This document shows positions 25,512 to 35,975 of a DNA stretch of 64,000 nt, in pieces. How positions within the stretch are numbered: the first letter of the stretch is position 1; each line of letters opens with the position of its first letter. The stretch is taken from positions 1,440,150-1,504,149 of the forward strand of contig VYZI01000135.1 of assembly GCA_013397695.1 (NCBI GenBank), read 5' to 3'. Under the pieces are notes generated by a model, which saw only the letters and a program-made list of their open reading frames with translations, was not told the DNA's origin and searched no databases. The DNA is from Centropus unirufus. Its lineage: Eukaryota > Chordata > Aves > Cuculiformes > Centropidae. Made by a program: the position numbers and the translations under genes.

Positions 25512-25892
25512 NNNNNNNNNNNNNNNNNNNNNNNNNNNNNNNNNNNNNNNNNNNNNNNNNNNNNNNNNNNNNNNNNNNNNNNNNNNNNNNNNNNNNNNNN
25601 NNNNNNNNNNNNNNNNNNNNNNNNNNNNNNNNNNNNNNNNNNNNNNNNNNNNNNNNNNNNNNNNNNNNNNNNNNNNNNNNNNNNNNNNNNNNNNNNNNNN
25701 NNNNNNNNNNNNNNNNNNNNNNNNNNNNNNNNNNNNNNNNNNNNNNNNNNNNNNNNNNNNNNNNNNNNNNNNNNNNNNNNNNNNNNNNNNNNNNNNNNNN
25801 NNNNNNNNNNNNNNNNNNNNNNNNNNNNNNNNNNNNNNNNNNNNNNNNNNNNNNNNNNNNNNNNNNNNNNNNNNNNNNNNNNNNNNNNNNNN
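25512..25892. other. Assembly gap (381 N) inside TMEM64 exon 1
   Basis: Unsequenced run within the GC-rich first exon. Compared with the mammalian TMEM64 length of about 380 residues, roughly 60 N-terminal codons (about 180 bases) and the start codon should lie here. Frames that appear to run through the Ns are artefacts. Confidence 0.98.
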
Positions 25893-25893
25893 C

Positions 25894-26502
25894 CCCGGCG
25901 GCTTCGCCCCGGCGGAGGCGCTGCCGCCGGGTCCCAGCGCGGAGCGGGGCGCGCTGCCGCCCGCCGAGCTGCTGCTGTGCCCGCTGCCCGAGGCGGGCGG
26001 CGGGGCCGGGCTGGGCGAAGCGCGGGGCTGGCGCTGCTCCTGCTGCCTCCTGGGCACCTGCTGGTGCAGGAGCTGCCTCAGCGCCTGCCTCCTCACCGCG
26101 CTCTGCTTCGCCTCGCTGGCCCTGGCGCGCCAGCACCTGCGGGACCTGCTGCTGTGGGCCGAGAGCCTGGACAGCCTGGCCGGAGTGCTGCTCTTCACGC
26201 TGGGCTTCGTCCTCGTGTCTTTCCCCTGCAGCTGGGGCTACATCCTGCTCAACGTGGCCGCCGGCTACCTCTACGGCTTCGTGCTGGGCGTGGGGCTCAT
26301 GGTGCTGGGCGTCCTCGTCGGCACCTCCGTCGCCCACGTGGCCTGCAGGCGGCTGCTGGCCCGCTGGGCCCGGGCCAGGATCCAGGGCAGCGAGGCGCTC
26401 AGCGCCATCGTCCGCGTCGTGGAGGGCGGCAGCGGCCTCAAGGTGGTGGCTCTGGCGCGGCTGACGCCCATCCCCTTCGGGCTGCAGAACGCGGTCTTCG
26501 CG
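25894..26502 (+). CDS. TMEM64: TMEM64 exon 1 (partial, N-terminus in gap)
   Basis: Transmembrane protein 64, a multi-pass membrane protein of the VTT/DedA (SNARE-associated Golgi) superfamily. Family work places it in the endoplasmic reticulum; mouse Tmem64 has been linked to SERCA2-dependent calcium signalling in osteoclasts and to Wnt signalling. This part gives 203 codons. Numbering from the first codon after the gap: a Pro/Ala-rich head; a Cys-rich block (Cys 48, 50, 51, 56, 58, 61) just before a membrane segment at about 61-78; hydrophobic segments at about 95-111 and 114-149 (WGYILLNVAAGYLYGFVLG); then the VTT core with VVEGGSGLKVVALARLTPIP at 175-194. The exon ends in phase 0 at a strong donor, GCG|GTGAGT. 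The family match is clear; the start codon is missing. Confidence 0.95.
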
Positions 26503-29500
26503 GTGAGTCAAGGGAAAGCCTCTGGCTGGAAGGATGCCCCTGTGGCCACCGTCTCTGGCGGGGGTTGCCTCCTTTCCAAAAAAACCTCGATTTCTTCCTC
26601 TCCTAAAAGAGCAGCCGCCTCGCCTGCTGCTGCTCGTGGCGCGGTGCTTGGCGGGGTCACAGGGTGCCCCGTTCAGGGGCGTCGTGTTCCAGTTGCGCCC
26701 TGGCTGTGTTCTGGTGTTGGAAAGGAGCGCTGAGAGGCTGTACAGCAAAATCCGCAGAGAACTGGACAGTTCTAAACTTTTTGATTTTTTAAAATCGATC
26801 CAGGTGGGAGGAGAGTTTGTATTTTTAAGCAGTCTTGCGAGATCTTCCTAAACTACTTATAATATTTCAGAGAAAGAACTGGACGGATGATTAAAATTCT
26901 TGTTCAGCTTGGTTGATGCTTGTAGCGTGCATCTTGCAAACCTGTACAGGGTGTTTGGTCCATGCACGTGAGAGGGGTTGCTTATTTTGGGCAGAGCAGT
27001 ACCATGTAGGCTCAGAGTGAGTGCTCTTAGAGCCCAAGTCCTGATGCAGCAGATAAAGCTTCTGCTACAGTCTGACCCTTCCTGCAGTGAGGAGAGTTGT
27101 TCCTCTGTTCGCAGCTGCTGGATGTCACTTGAAGCAGTCGGCAGATGTTGTAGAGTAGTATTGGATCTAAAGAGCTGGCCCGAGAATTGCCAAGTTAAAG
27201 AAATTTCCTTCCTGGCATAACCATTCTGTTGGAAACACAATTCAGCAGAGTATTCAGGCCAGCACAATATTAAAACAATGCTGTATATCAGTGTTTTGTA
27301 TTCTCTAATTACTGCAAGCTAAATTATTTTCTTTCCAAGTGGAAGGTTTCGGTGTTAAAATGACAGATAGGAAATGAGATTGAACCAGATTCTTGAGTAT
27401 GCCAAATGACTTGGATGTTGCCTGCTAAAATTGCTTTGGGTTGCATTCATTACCCTGGATTTATTATTTTGCAGCACAGTCAAAAAAGCACAGTGTGTTC
27501 AGTGTTTAACTGAGAACATTTAATATGAACTACTAGATTACTGGGAAATAAAATTTTTCATGCAGATCTGGGAACTCAAGGCAGTTTCCCATTGTGAGTC
27601 AAGTTGAAGCTCTGTACAGAATGCAAAATTCTACCTACACAGATGAAGCTGTAATTTCCTTGAAATCTGACTTGTTTGAAAATGTAATGTTCCACTTAAG
27701 CTTAAAGTACATGGACTTTGGGGTGCCCTCCCCATCTCTCCATGCCCCATGCTAGTATCTTCAGCAATGAGTTTGAAAAGTATTATTACTCTTACTAGTA
27801 AAGAGCAGTGAACTTAAAACCTACGTGTCTTTTAATTTTCCAGCAGTTTGGTCTATGCATGTTTTCTGTGTGCATCTTTATAAGTAAACTTGCGGTGTTG
27901 AGTATACTTAAAATAGAGGGAAAGGAGGAAGTGACACATGAGGTCCAGGGCAAAGGACTCTCTCCTTGAGGAGAGAGAGGTCATGCGCAGCGCTGGGATT
28001 AATGGGTTTCTGCCACCACTTGTTCAGTGGTGTGTACCATCTGCTGAGAGTTTTGGGGAGGTTGAGTTGCAGGGGAATGTACAGAAGGAAGAAAAAGCTT
28101 CATAGCATTTGATTAGTCCTGAGATAATATTATTTGAAACAGCACAAAAAGAAAATTAATAGGAATTTCTTAGTTTCTCATCAGCCAGACATGAAAGTCT
28201 TGCTTCTTAAGGCCATGCTTTTACTCCTTGGGGAAGCACTAATAGTTGAAGCAATGGGGTAATGCATTTACTTGCCTTTCTGGAAGATTTAGAAACTTCT
28301 TAACTGAAAGTGTCTTTGTATTTCTTTTTGAGTGGTTTTTGCTTATTTGTCACCTCTGTGATGCCAGGGTGTATTGAGCTGCTGGGGTGGGCTGATACCT
28401 GGTACTGAAGTGTTTGCCTTGGCACAACCAGCCGTCCCCTCTCGGCAGCTCTGAGGAAAGGCAGGTCTGTAAGCAGAGAGTTATCACCTCTTTCTCGCCA
28501 CTGGGTCCCTGGAGCTAGATTTGTGCAAACTGATTATTTGTAGTGCCACGTTGAGTTTAGATTAGAATTCTTATTTCTTCCTTCTCCTCTGAGAGGTTAT
28601 TATATGCAAGAAATAATCTGCCCAAGTGTGTCTCTCTTGTTCCAGAAATGCACACAATGAAATCAGTTCAAGAAGTGGTACCTATTTTGCAGAAATATAC
28701 AGGCTGGTTGCTCTGCTTGTTGGAAAGTTAATAGCTATTTTTTCTTTTGTTCTGTTTTTTTTTTTTTTATTCCCTACCTGTTGTTTGTTTTCCTGGAGAA
28801 AGTGAAGCGCATGATAATTGTCTTTTGCCCTCAGTTGATAAGCCTACCTGATTTGAAACATGGGATTTTGTAAACTGAGGGGAGAGTAATCTGCTGCAAT
28901 CCCGAAAGTGAGCCCCAACAAAGTCCTGACCCAAGCATTTATTCTTTGACAGGACTGAAGCAAAGCTGTCAGCTGTAAAGAATACACAAAAGTTCTACTG
29001 GACAATGCCTGTCCAAGGCTTAGTGGGTGAATCCGGCTAACGCTTTTGTTACTAGAGGGGTTAGGTAGTTCTTAATTTTAATACATCAGTATGGTCTGTA
29101 GTGATTTCATCCATGCTTGCATTGGGATATCCCTGTTAATTTTTGCTGGCTTGAGCTTTCCGTAGGAGCAGAGTCCTGCTAGCCTCATTTGGCAGCTTGG
29201 CCATGCAGTCCTCAGTCTGGCAGCTTGCCGGAGCAGGTAAATTTTTGTAGAAGGAAAAACATGCAAAGCTGTATGTTTTATTGAAAAATTTTCAGGCTTC
29301 TTAGGTAGGGATGCCATCCACTTCCCATGCCCTCTAGCAGAAGGGATACCACTGTAGGTACCAACCTGTGGAAGTGTCATATCTCTGTTAGATTTAATGA
29401 CAGTGCCCTACTTAGCAAATCTTGCCTCAGCGTTTTTGTTTCAGAGACTTTTAATAGAAGCTCCTCCATTCCCTTGGCAATATGGGAAGTTTTGGCTGTG

Positions 29501-30962
29501 CATTCTTATTACATGGCCCAGATTACTATGATGTTTTTAAAAAAAAACGTCCTTTCAAAGCATGGGTCAAATGTGAAGTTCTGACATAATTCTGTAGAGC
29601 TTTTTTCTTACAAATCTAAATTAATCTTGTATAGAGATGGAAATCTAGTGTTTGTGTTGCTGGTATATAGTTAAGTCTGTGAAGTATAATTTGCAGTGTG
29701 AAGTTTGGAACTGGCTTATTGGATCCTTTCCCCTTAAATTATTCTTAATCTTTATGCTTCACTGTGTTCTCTTCCTCCATTGCCCATCCTTACGCACCAA
29801 CACTTTGCACTGATGGTGCTTAGAGGTCTGAGAATCCAGCTCTGTGACTTTCATAGTAACCAAAGTTTATTTTAAGAGCAGCATGATGAAATGAGTAGCT
29901 TTGCTATTCTTTTGTCTTCAGCATTGTATGAAACTGTCAAGACCAATAATTTCCATGTAGGCTCCCAGCGTTAGGGGCTGTTCTTAATTAGAATTTGTTT
30001 TATTACTATGCAATCAACTGAACTGTATGGAAAATTGTTTAGACTACTGGTTTCAAAGGTGCCCTTTTCATACTGATTTTTAACTCATAGTTTCCTTCAG
30101 TTTTCATGTTTCTTGCAGAAATATCTTTTGACCTCTTGGCTTTTGCATTCCGTATTTTCCACTGGCTGCTGTTACTAATTTAGCTACTACTATGTGCTCT
30201 GTTTCCATGTAAACTCCCCACATAGTGTTTCAAAACGGACATCTCATAGCAAAGAGAGGAAATTGTCTTGAAGTATTATTAGTGATTTTCTTTCCAGAGA
30301 AACTAGCAAAAGGTATAGCTGTGTGTGCAATTTGGCTCACTAATTAAAATGAGATGTAAAATATCTTTGGTAGACAATCTTAGTGATGCTCTTGGGTATC
30401 AGTATAGATGCAGACAGATGTTGCCATTAGAGATTATGGATATGTGTGCATTTAAATGAGCTATATAACTTCCCTTGCAGAGGGGAAAATTTTATCTGCC
30501 ATTCTGTTTACCTATATTTATTACAATGACATTTTGAGCAATTGTTTTATCAGTTACCTTGTAAAATACAAAACAGATTTTTGCTTTAGACCTTCACATC
30601 TGATAAAGTACATTTCTCTGAGCAGATTCTCATAAACTGCAGGGCTCTGTTCACCGTGAGGAAATGAGCATCTTCAATGAACAGTGTAATTTCGTCCATA
30701 GTTAATGTCTTTTGCACAGATAAGTTGCATAATGTAAGATAAAATGAAATAAAACCATGTAACTTTAAAAAGGCTAGATAAAAATTAGCCACATGCTGTT
30801 TAATTGTGTTATCTTAGATTGAGGCACAGTGGAAAGTTTCAGTGAAGGAATGTAAGAAATGTAAGAAATTCTTTCACTCTTTTGCACAGAAGTTTGTGGT
30901 AGTCACAGTCTGGTTGCTTGTGTTGAAACTGTGCTGGATTTCTTACGCTGTCTTTTACTCAG
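26503..30962 (+). other. TMEM64: TMEM64 intron 1 (4460 bp)
   Basis: Begins GTGAGT and ends TTTTACTCAG. It has no recognised repeat element apart from a T run at about 28755-28768 and no second coding exon. Its first 200 bases remain GC-rich as the edge of the CpG island. Short frames inside, including those at 26534-27267, lack known domains. Confidence 0.9.
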
Positions 30963-31118
30963 ATTACAGATTTGTCACTACCCAACTACTTGATGGCTTC
31001 TTCAGTTGGGCTGCTGCCTACTCAGCTCCTGAACTCATACTTGGGCACTACACTGCGCACCATGGAGGATGTGATTGCAGAACAAAGTGTTAGTGGCTAC
31101 TTTATATTCAGTTTACAG
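30963..31118 (+). CDS. TMEM64: TMEM64 exon 2
   Basis: Internal exon of 52 codons between TTTTACTCAG and the donor CAG|GTAAGG, phase 0 at both ends. It encodes ITDLSLPNYLMASSVGLLPT at residues 204-223 (counted from the gap), then QLLNSYLGTTLRTMEDVIAE, ending in FIFSLQ. This is the second half of the VTT signature: the Gly-Leu-Leu-Pro and Tyr-Leu-Gly pattern that pairs with the Arg-Leu-Thr-Pro-Ile-Pro loop of exon 1. The frame joins exon 1 exactly (VFA then ITD). Because the length is a multiple of three, skipping it would keep the frame but remove half the conserved core. Confidence 0.97.
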
Positions 31119-32984
31119 GTAAGGAAAAATGGTTTTCATAGACTTGAGTAACAGCAATGTCAGTCTCTTCATGACCACAGTGGTAAGCAGTCGCTCTTGG
31201 AAACAGCCATCATCTTGTGTTTGAGTTTACTTTGTCCTTTGATTTCTTACTCATCTGCTGTGGGATTCAAGACCGCCTTTGGAGACGGGAGGCGAGTTTC
31301 CTTCCTGTAGCCTTGTGTGCTATTGAATCTTTGCCTTGGAAAGTTCGTGCCTGTAGAAACATGTATGCGATGTAGAGAGATTCTATCTTGCAAATTTCTC
31401 TTTTTGGACTGCTTCCAGCGCAAAAGGGGTGGGCTGCAGGAAATTTGGGGGAATACCTGTCTCGGGGTTAAGAGCTGCTCTCTGTTGGCTTAGTAGCGAG
31501 CAGTCTGAGGCAGCTGACCTTTTACAGACTGAGAGCCAGGCAAGTGTGGCATGTGGTATTGTAAAGTAGGTTTTTAAGTGTTTGTTTTGTAACTGTTTCT
31601 GGTATTTTCGGTAGGTTGTGTGAAACTGAGCTGATGTTTCATTTTCACAGGCTTATTGGCTACTACATAGCTGGTGAAATGGGTTCCCAGTGTGCTGTTG
31701 TCTTGTTGCTTTCTTGTGGTAAAAAAGTTGAATTCTCTCATACCTTGTGTGCCACAAAGCAAAACTTGCCCAGTGTTCTCTTTCTGCTGTGGTTTCATCA
31801 AGTTTACTTCTCTTGCCCTCTGTGGTAATACCTGATGGAATTTTAAACTTGTCAAGCCACCCTCACACAAAAGCCCTTGTGCTATCAGCTGTGAAGTAGT
31901 TTGCTCAGGGTGGTCAGACTGAGCACACGTGCAGCCTTCACTGTTTGCGTAGGTATGAAAAGTGCTGTAGAAGTAGTACTATTTTACTAAAGCCTATATC
32001 AGTGTGTCTGAATTTTTCAAGTGAGTGACTTAATGAGTATTATGTAGTACCTTTGCATAAACTTAGCCGATCAAATGATTTGTCAATAAATCTTGGGGTA
32101 AGCCTATAGCCATTACCAGCATCGAATTCATGAGTATTTCAGAACCAGATTATATATAAAAACCTCCTGACAACATCAGCACTTCAGGCTGTGTTTGGAC
32201 AGCAGTAACCATAGTTCACAGATTATCAGTTGGTATTGCAGCCATTTATTTTTCTCACTTTTCACAGTTGTAAAGCTGGTGTTTAACAATGCTAAGATAT
32301 AAAACTAAGTCTAGGACCATTTTACTGCACCTCAAAATGAGTGTTCTTAAGTGGAACATATAATTTACAGGCTTCATAGAACAGGTTTACAAGTATTAAA
32401 AGTGCCTTTGTAAATATAGGGTAAATGGCCTCGATAGATCAAAAAGAAATTAAATAAAAAAGAAATTAAATCAGCTTTTATTTTAGTTGTGAAATGTTAT
32501 TTCCTATCGCCTGTTCCTAACTGGTTTTTTTTGTTTGTTTGGTTTTTTTTTAAATTACATTTGACACTCTTTTGTAGATTATATGGAGTGTATCAGAACT
32601 GTTCCTCAGCTAAGTGAACTCTGGGGGGGCTGAATGTTTGAATAGGAGTGCTCACCTCCTTGAGAGCAATTCTTGGGACTAGACTGAATAAGTCAAGGGG
32701 AGCCTGTTAGTGAAGGAATTATGTTCTCCTACTTTTGCTCAGGCATCTGCCTCTTGCTTTGTCTGGCTGGGCTTTGAGGAGATTTGATTTAATAAATAGC
32801 TCTAAAAATCCTTCACACATCCTGGTTTTCCGTATAGATACATTATTTAAATTATTCACCTGGGAAACTAGGCTATTGGTAGTAATATTTCTAAAACCAA
32901 TTGTATTTAAATATTTGAATAACCTTTTAGACTAGGATTTGGTGTCCATAGTCTCTTTGTAACTCATATTGGCCAGCTTTGGAA

Positions 32985-33215
32985 ATGTTTAATTTGAATT
33001 AGAGAGGAAAATCTCTCACCACAAGGACTGCAAAGCAGTGGAGCAGGTTGCCCAGAGAGATGGTGAAATATCTGTCCTTTGAAGTTTTCAAGATATACCT
33101 GGCCAGAATTGTTGAGCCAACCTGGTGTGATCTTGCAGCCAGCCTTGTTCTGAACAGCAGGTTGGGCTGGAGGCTGCTGGTGATGCCTTCCAGCTGCTAT
33201 TATCCTGTGACCATA
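32985..33215 (+). mobile_element. Degraded CR1 LINE 3' fragment in TMEM64 intron 2
   Basis: The + strand resembles the 3' end of an old CR1 subfamily: 'accacaaggactgcaaagca', then 'caggttgcccagagagatgg', a diverged 'gaagttttcaagatatac', and 'gttgggctggaggctgctgg' near the end. The terminal octamers are lost and no frame is open. Edges are approximate. It has the same orientation as the host gene. Confidence 0.75.
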
Positions 33216-34301
33216 CTTGTCACTCATCTTACTTGGTAATAGTGTAGTACCTTTTATGCAATGCTGATGGAAGATTTAAGTGGTAGCCTTTAATATTAAA
33301 GAAAACATAACCCTGGCAATTAATAATGATGTTCAGATTTTGGACTCAGTACTTCCGGTTCTGTTATAAACAATAAAACCTTTTTGGTTTTTTTGGAAGG
33401 AAGTTGCAGACAAGCTAGTTTCATAAAACCTTCTTAAAAAGGACAGAGGAATTTACCTCCTTCAAAGGGGCTCTCACTATAAGAAAGCTTGATTTTTATT
33501 TTTATTTTGAAGATTTTTTTTTTTAAGGAGGATCTCATCTAAAATATTAACTGCTGTTTTATTGAAGCTGAAGTCTGCCTCTGAGGAATACAGTGCATGC
33601 CAGTGTCACTGGATTAGTAGTTTCTAAGCAAAAATTGCCCAAGTTTATTCCTGATAATCTTTATAGTGTAAGTCCAAAAATTCTTAGCAATAACATTCAG
33701 ACCAAAAACCTGAACTAAAAGCCTTGTTTTGGACAATATTTCCTCCTTCAAATAAATAAAAAAACCATCATACCACCAACATCCTGTCCCGTCCCAGAGC
33801 TATCCTCCAGAAACCAAGTTCTTCCTCTACAGACAATTGTAAGCTGCTCAGAAAGTCACATTCTGTCCTGTTTAGTCCTGACATCCAAGAAGCACAGTGA
33901 CACTACTGCTCTCAGCTCTCTTCCAAACCGGAGGGGCAAGGACAAGAAATTTTATTTCCTTTACTCTGCATCATCCTTGTCTCTCCTGATCTTCAAGTTG
34001 CAGATATGCAATGCAATTTCAACCTCTTATTCACTTGGCCCATGGGAAACAGACTTTTTGACTTATAGAAATAGTTTCTTTGTGGAAATATTGTTGCCAA
34101 GAGAGTGAAAAGATTGCTTTCTAAGAAGTATACATGGATGGCAATGGAAGGAAAGAAAATATCTTTTCAATTCATGTCAATACTTAAGTTGCATGTAATG
34201 TCTGTGTTCTTGATAAACTAGTTCTGTTGTTAGCATATGTTGATTTAGAGCCACTCATTGGTTATCTCTGTTCTAATGTCTTCCCTGTAAAGCACTGCAT
34301 C

Positions 34302-35357
34302 AACATGCTGAATAGTCAAGCCCAAAGAGTTGTGGTAAATCCAGCTAAATCCAGCTGGAGGCCGGTCACAAGTAGCGTTCCCCTCAGCTCAATGCTGGGT
34401 CCAGTCCTGTTCTGTATCTTTATCAACAATCTTGATAAAGGGATTGGATGGACCCTTGGCAAGTTCAGAGACAACACTAAGCTGGGAGGAAGTGTTGATT
34501 TGCTTGAGGGTAGGGAGGCTCTTCAAAGGGATCTGAACAGGCTGGACCGATGGGTAGAGACCAATGGGATGAGGTTTAACAAGGCCAAATTCTGGGTCCT
34601 GCACTCGGGACACAACAACCCTGTGCAGCGCTACAGGCTTCGGGAAGAGTGACTGGAAAGTTGCTTGGCCAGGAGAAGGTCCTGGGGGATCAATGGCACT
34701 TGAACCTGTACTGTGCCCTGGTGGCCGAGAAGGGCAATGGCATCTGGGCCTGTATCAGAAGCAGCATGGCCACCAGGTTCAGGGAGGTGATTATGCCCCT
34801 TTACTCAGCACTGGTGAGGTCACACCTCGAATCCTGTGTTAAGTTCTGGGCCCCTCACTACAAGAAGGATGTTTTGGTTATGGAGCATGTCCAGAGAAGG
34901 GCAATGAAACTGGTGAAGGGGCTGGAGAACAAGTCTTACAAGGAGTGTCTGAGGGAACTGGAGTTGTTCAGCCTGGAGAAAAGGAGGCTGAGGGGAGACC
35001 TTATCACTGCCTACAACTACCTGAAAGGTGGTTGTGGAGAGTTGGGTGCTGGTGTCTTCTCCCAAATGACAGGGGATAGGACAAGGGGGAATGGCCTCAA
35101 GCTGTGCTGGGGAGGGAGGGGGGAAGGGGACGGGGCGGCTGAAGGTTCAGGTTAGACATTAGGCAAAAAATTTTTCATTGAAAGGGTCATTGGGTGCCTA
35201 GAGAGGCTGCTCAGGAAGGTGGTGGAATTGCCATCCCTGGAGATATTTAGAAGATGGGTAGATGAGGCGCTTAGGGATATGGTTTAGTGGTAGACAGGTA
35301 TGGTTGGGCTCAATGACCTCACATCTCTTCTAACCTAGCGATTCTATGATTCTCTGA
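34302..35357 (+). mobile_element. CR1 LINE, about 1.05 kb, defective ORF2, in TMEM64 intron 2
   Basis: A CR1 copy in the same orientation as TMEM64. The first part (frame of 34302-34650) encodes reverse-transcriptase text, SSWRPVTSSVPLSSMLGPVL through LDRWVETNGMRFNKAKF. The catalytic FADD block is changed to FRDN (34464-34475), so the active-site pair is lost. A TGA replaces a conserved Trp codon at 34650-34652. A frameshift with missing sequence follows, and 34760-35155 encodes the C-terminal part (LYSALVRSHLE, LRELELFSLEKRRLRGDLIT). It ends in CR1-type octamers (GATTCTATGATTCTC) at about 35340-35354, only about 117 bp before exon 3. Inactive. Confidence 0.93.
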
Positions 35358-35474
35358 ATAGATGCCTTCATGAATCTTTGCATTGACAACTTTTTGTTTT
35401 GTTCAGAAAAGTTCCTTGGTACTCATGCTTACTGTTTATTTAGCCTGCAACACTCTTTTTTGTTTAATTTACAG

Positions 35475-35669
35475 ATTGTCATAAGCATAGGACTCATGTT
35501 TTATGTTGTTCACCGAGCTCAAGTGGAACTGAATGCAGCAATTGTAGCGTGTGAAATGGAAATGAAGACATCGCTTGTTAAAGACAGTCAGCCGAGCATC
35601 AGTGGTTCAACCACATACTGCAACAAAAGGACAGTAGCGTTCTCTGGAGGAGGTGTCAATATTGTGTGA
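35475..35669 (+). CDS. TMEM64: TMEM64 exon 3 (C-terminus and stop)
   Basis: Last coding exon: 64 codons and TGA, entered in phase 0 after TTTAATTTACAG. It completes the last membrane helix (IVISIGLMFYVVHRA, residues 256-270 counted from the gap). It then encodes a cytosolic-type tail with VELNAAIVACEMEMKTSLVK, a Ser/Thr-rich stretch, and the ending FSGGGVNIV. The helix and the ending are those I know from mammalian TMEM64, while the Ser/Thr-rich middle is more variable. With exons 1 and 2 it gives 319 codons after the gap, against about 380 for the complete mammalian protein. Confidence 0.97.
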   Translation: MVISIGLMFYVVHRAQVELNAAIVACEMEMKTSLVKDSQPSISGSTTYCNKRTVAFSGGGVNIV

Positions 35670-35680
35670 TTTCAAGTATT

Positions 35681-35686
35681 AATAAA
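35681..35686 (+). promoter_or_regulatory. TMEM64: Proximal poly(A) signal, TMEM64
   Basis: AATAAA lies 12 bases after the TGA stop. Use of this site would give an mRNA with almost no 3' UTR. Whether it is used is unknown. Confidence 0.35.
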
Positions 35687-35935
35687 GTAAGGTTTTGTGA
35701 ACCTAAGCTATCTATGGACAACCCAACTAGTTTTAAAACAAATTACAAGTCATTACAGGTTGTACTGTGGGACAAACCAACAGACCAGCTCTTCAATTGC
35801 ACATGGGGTGACTTCTAGCAAGAAAAGAAAGGTGGTGAAGTAACTTAAGATGTAAATGCAAATTTGACTGCACCTTTGGTCATTTATTATGCCTTTCATG
35901 GCCTGTAGTCTGCACTTTAGTTTTTTTTTCCTTTG

Positions 35936-35975
35936 CTCCTATAAACTGAGAAATGCTTCTATAAACTGAGAAAAG
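35936..35975. repeat. 20-bp direct repeat in the TMEM64 3' UTR
   Basis: ATAAACTGAGAAATGCTTCT is followed at once by ATAAACTGAGAAAAG, so the first 13 bases recur 20 bases later. A short tandem duplication inside the 3' UTR. Confidence 0.85.

Larger units (their letters stand above)
24985..26530. promoter_or_regulatory. CpG island covering TMEM64 promoter and exon 1
   Basis: The sequence is strongly GC- and CpG-rich from the start of the G-rich array through exon 1 and just past its splice donor, in clear contrast to both flanks. CpG islands of this kind mark the promoters of broadly expressed vertebrate genes. The unsequenced 381-base gap (25512-25892) sits inside it, as often happens with GC-rich first exons in bird assemblies. 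The transcription start is not visible and should lie between the array and the gap, or within the gap. Confidence 0.85.
31119..35474 (+). other. TMEM64: TMEM64 intron 2 (4356 bp) with two CR1 insertions
   Basis: Begins GTAAGG and ends TGTTTAATTTACAG. It holds a degraded CR1 copy at about 33.0-33.2 kb and a longer one at 34.3-35.36 kb (both listed). The rest, about 31.1-32.98 and 33.2-34.3 kb, is AT-rich with no recognised feature. A short duplication of AGAAATTAAAT-type text occurs near 32.45 kb. Confidence 0.93.

Noticed and set aside
24872..26748. Very long frames on both strands through the GC-rich island
   Set aside because: They run through 381 Ns and exist because stop codons are rare in GC-rich DNA. 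Only the frame that matches TMEM64 after 25894 is real.
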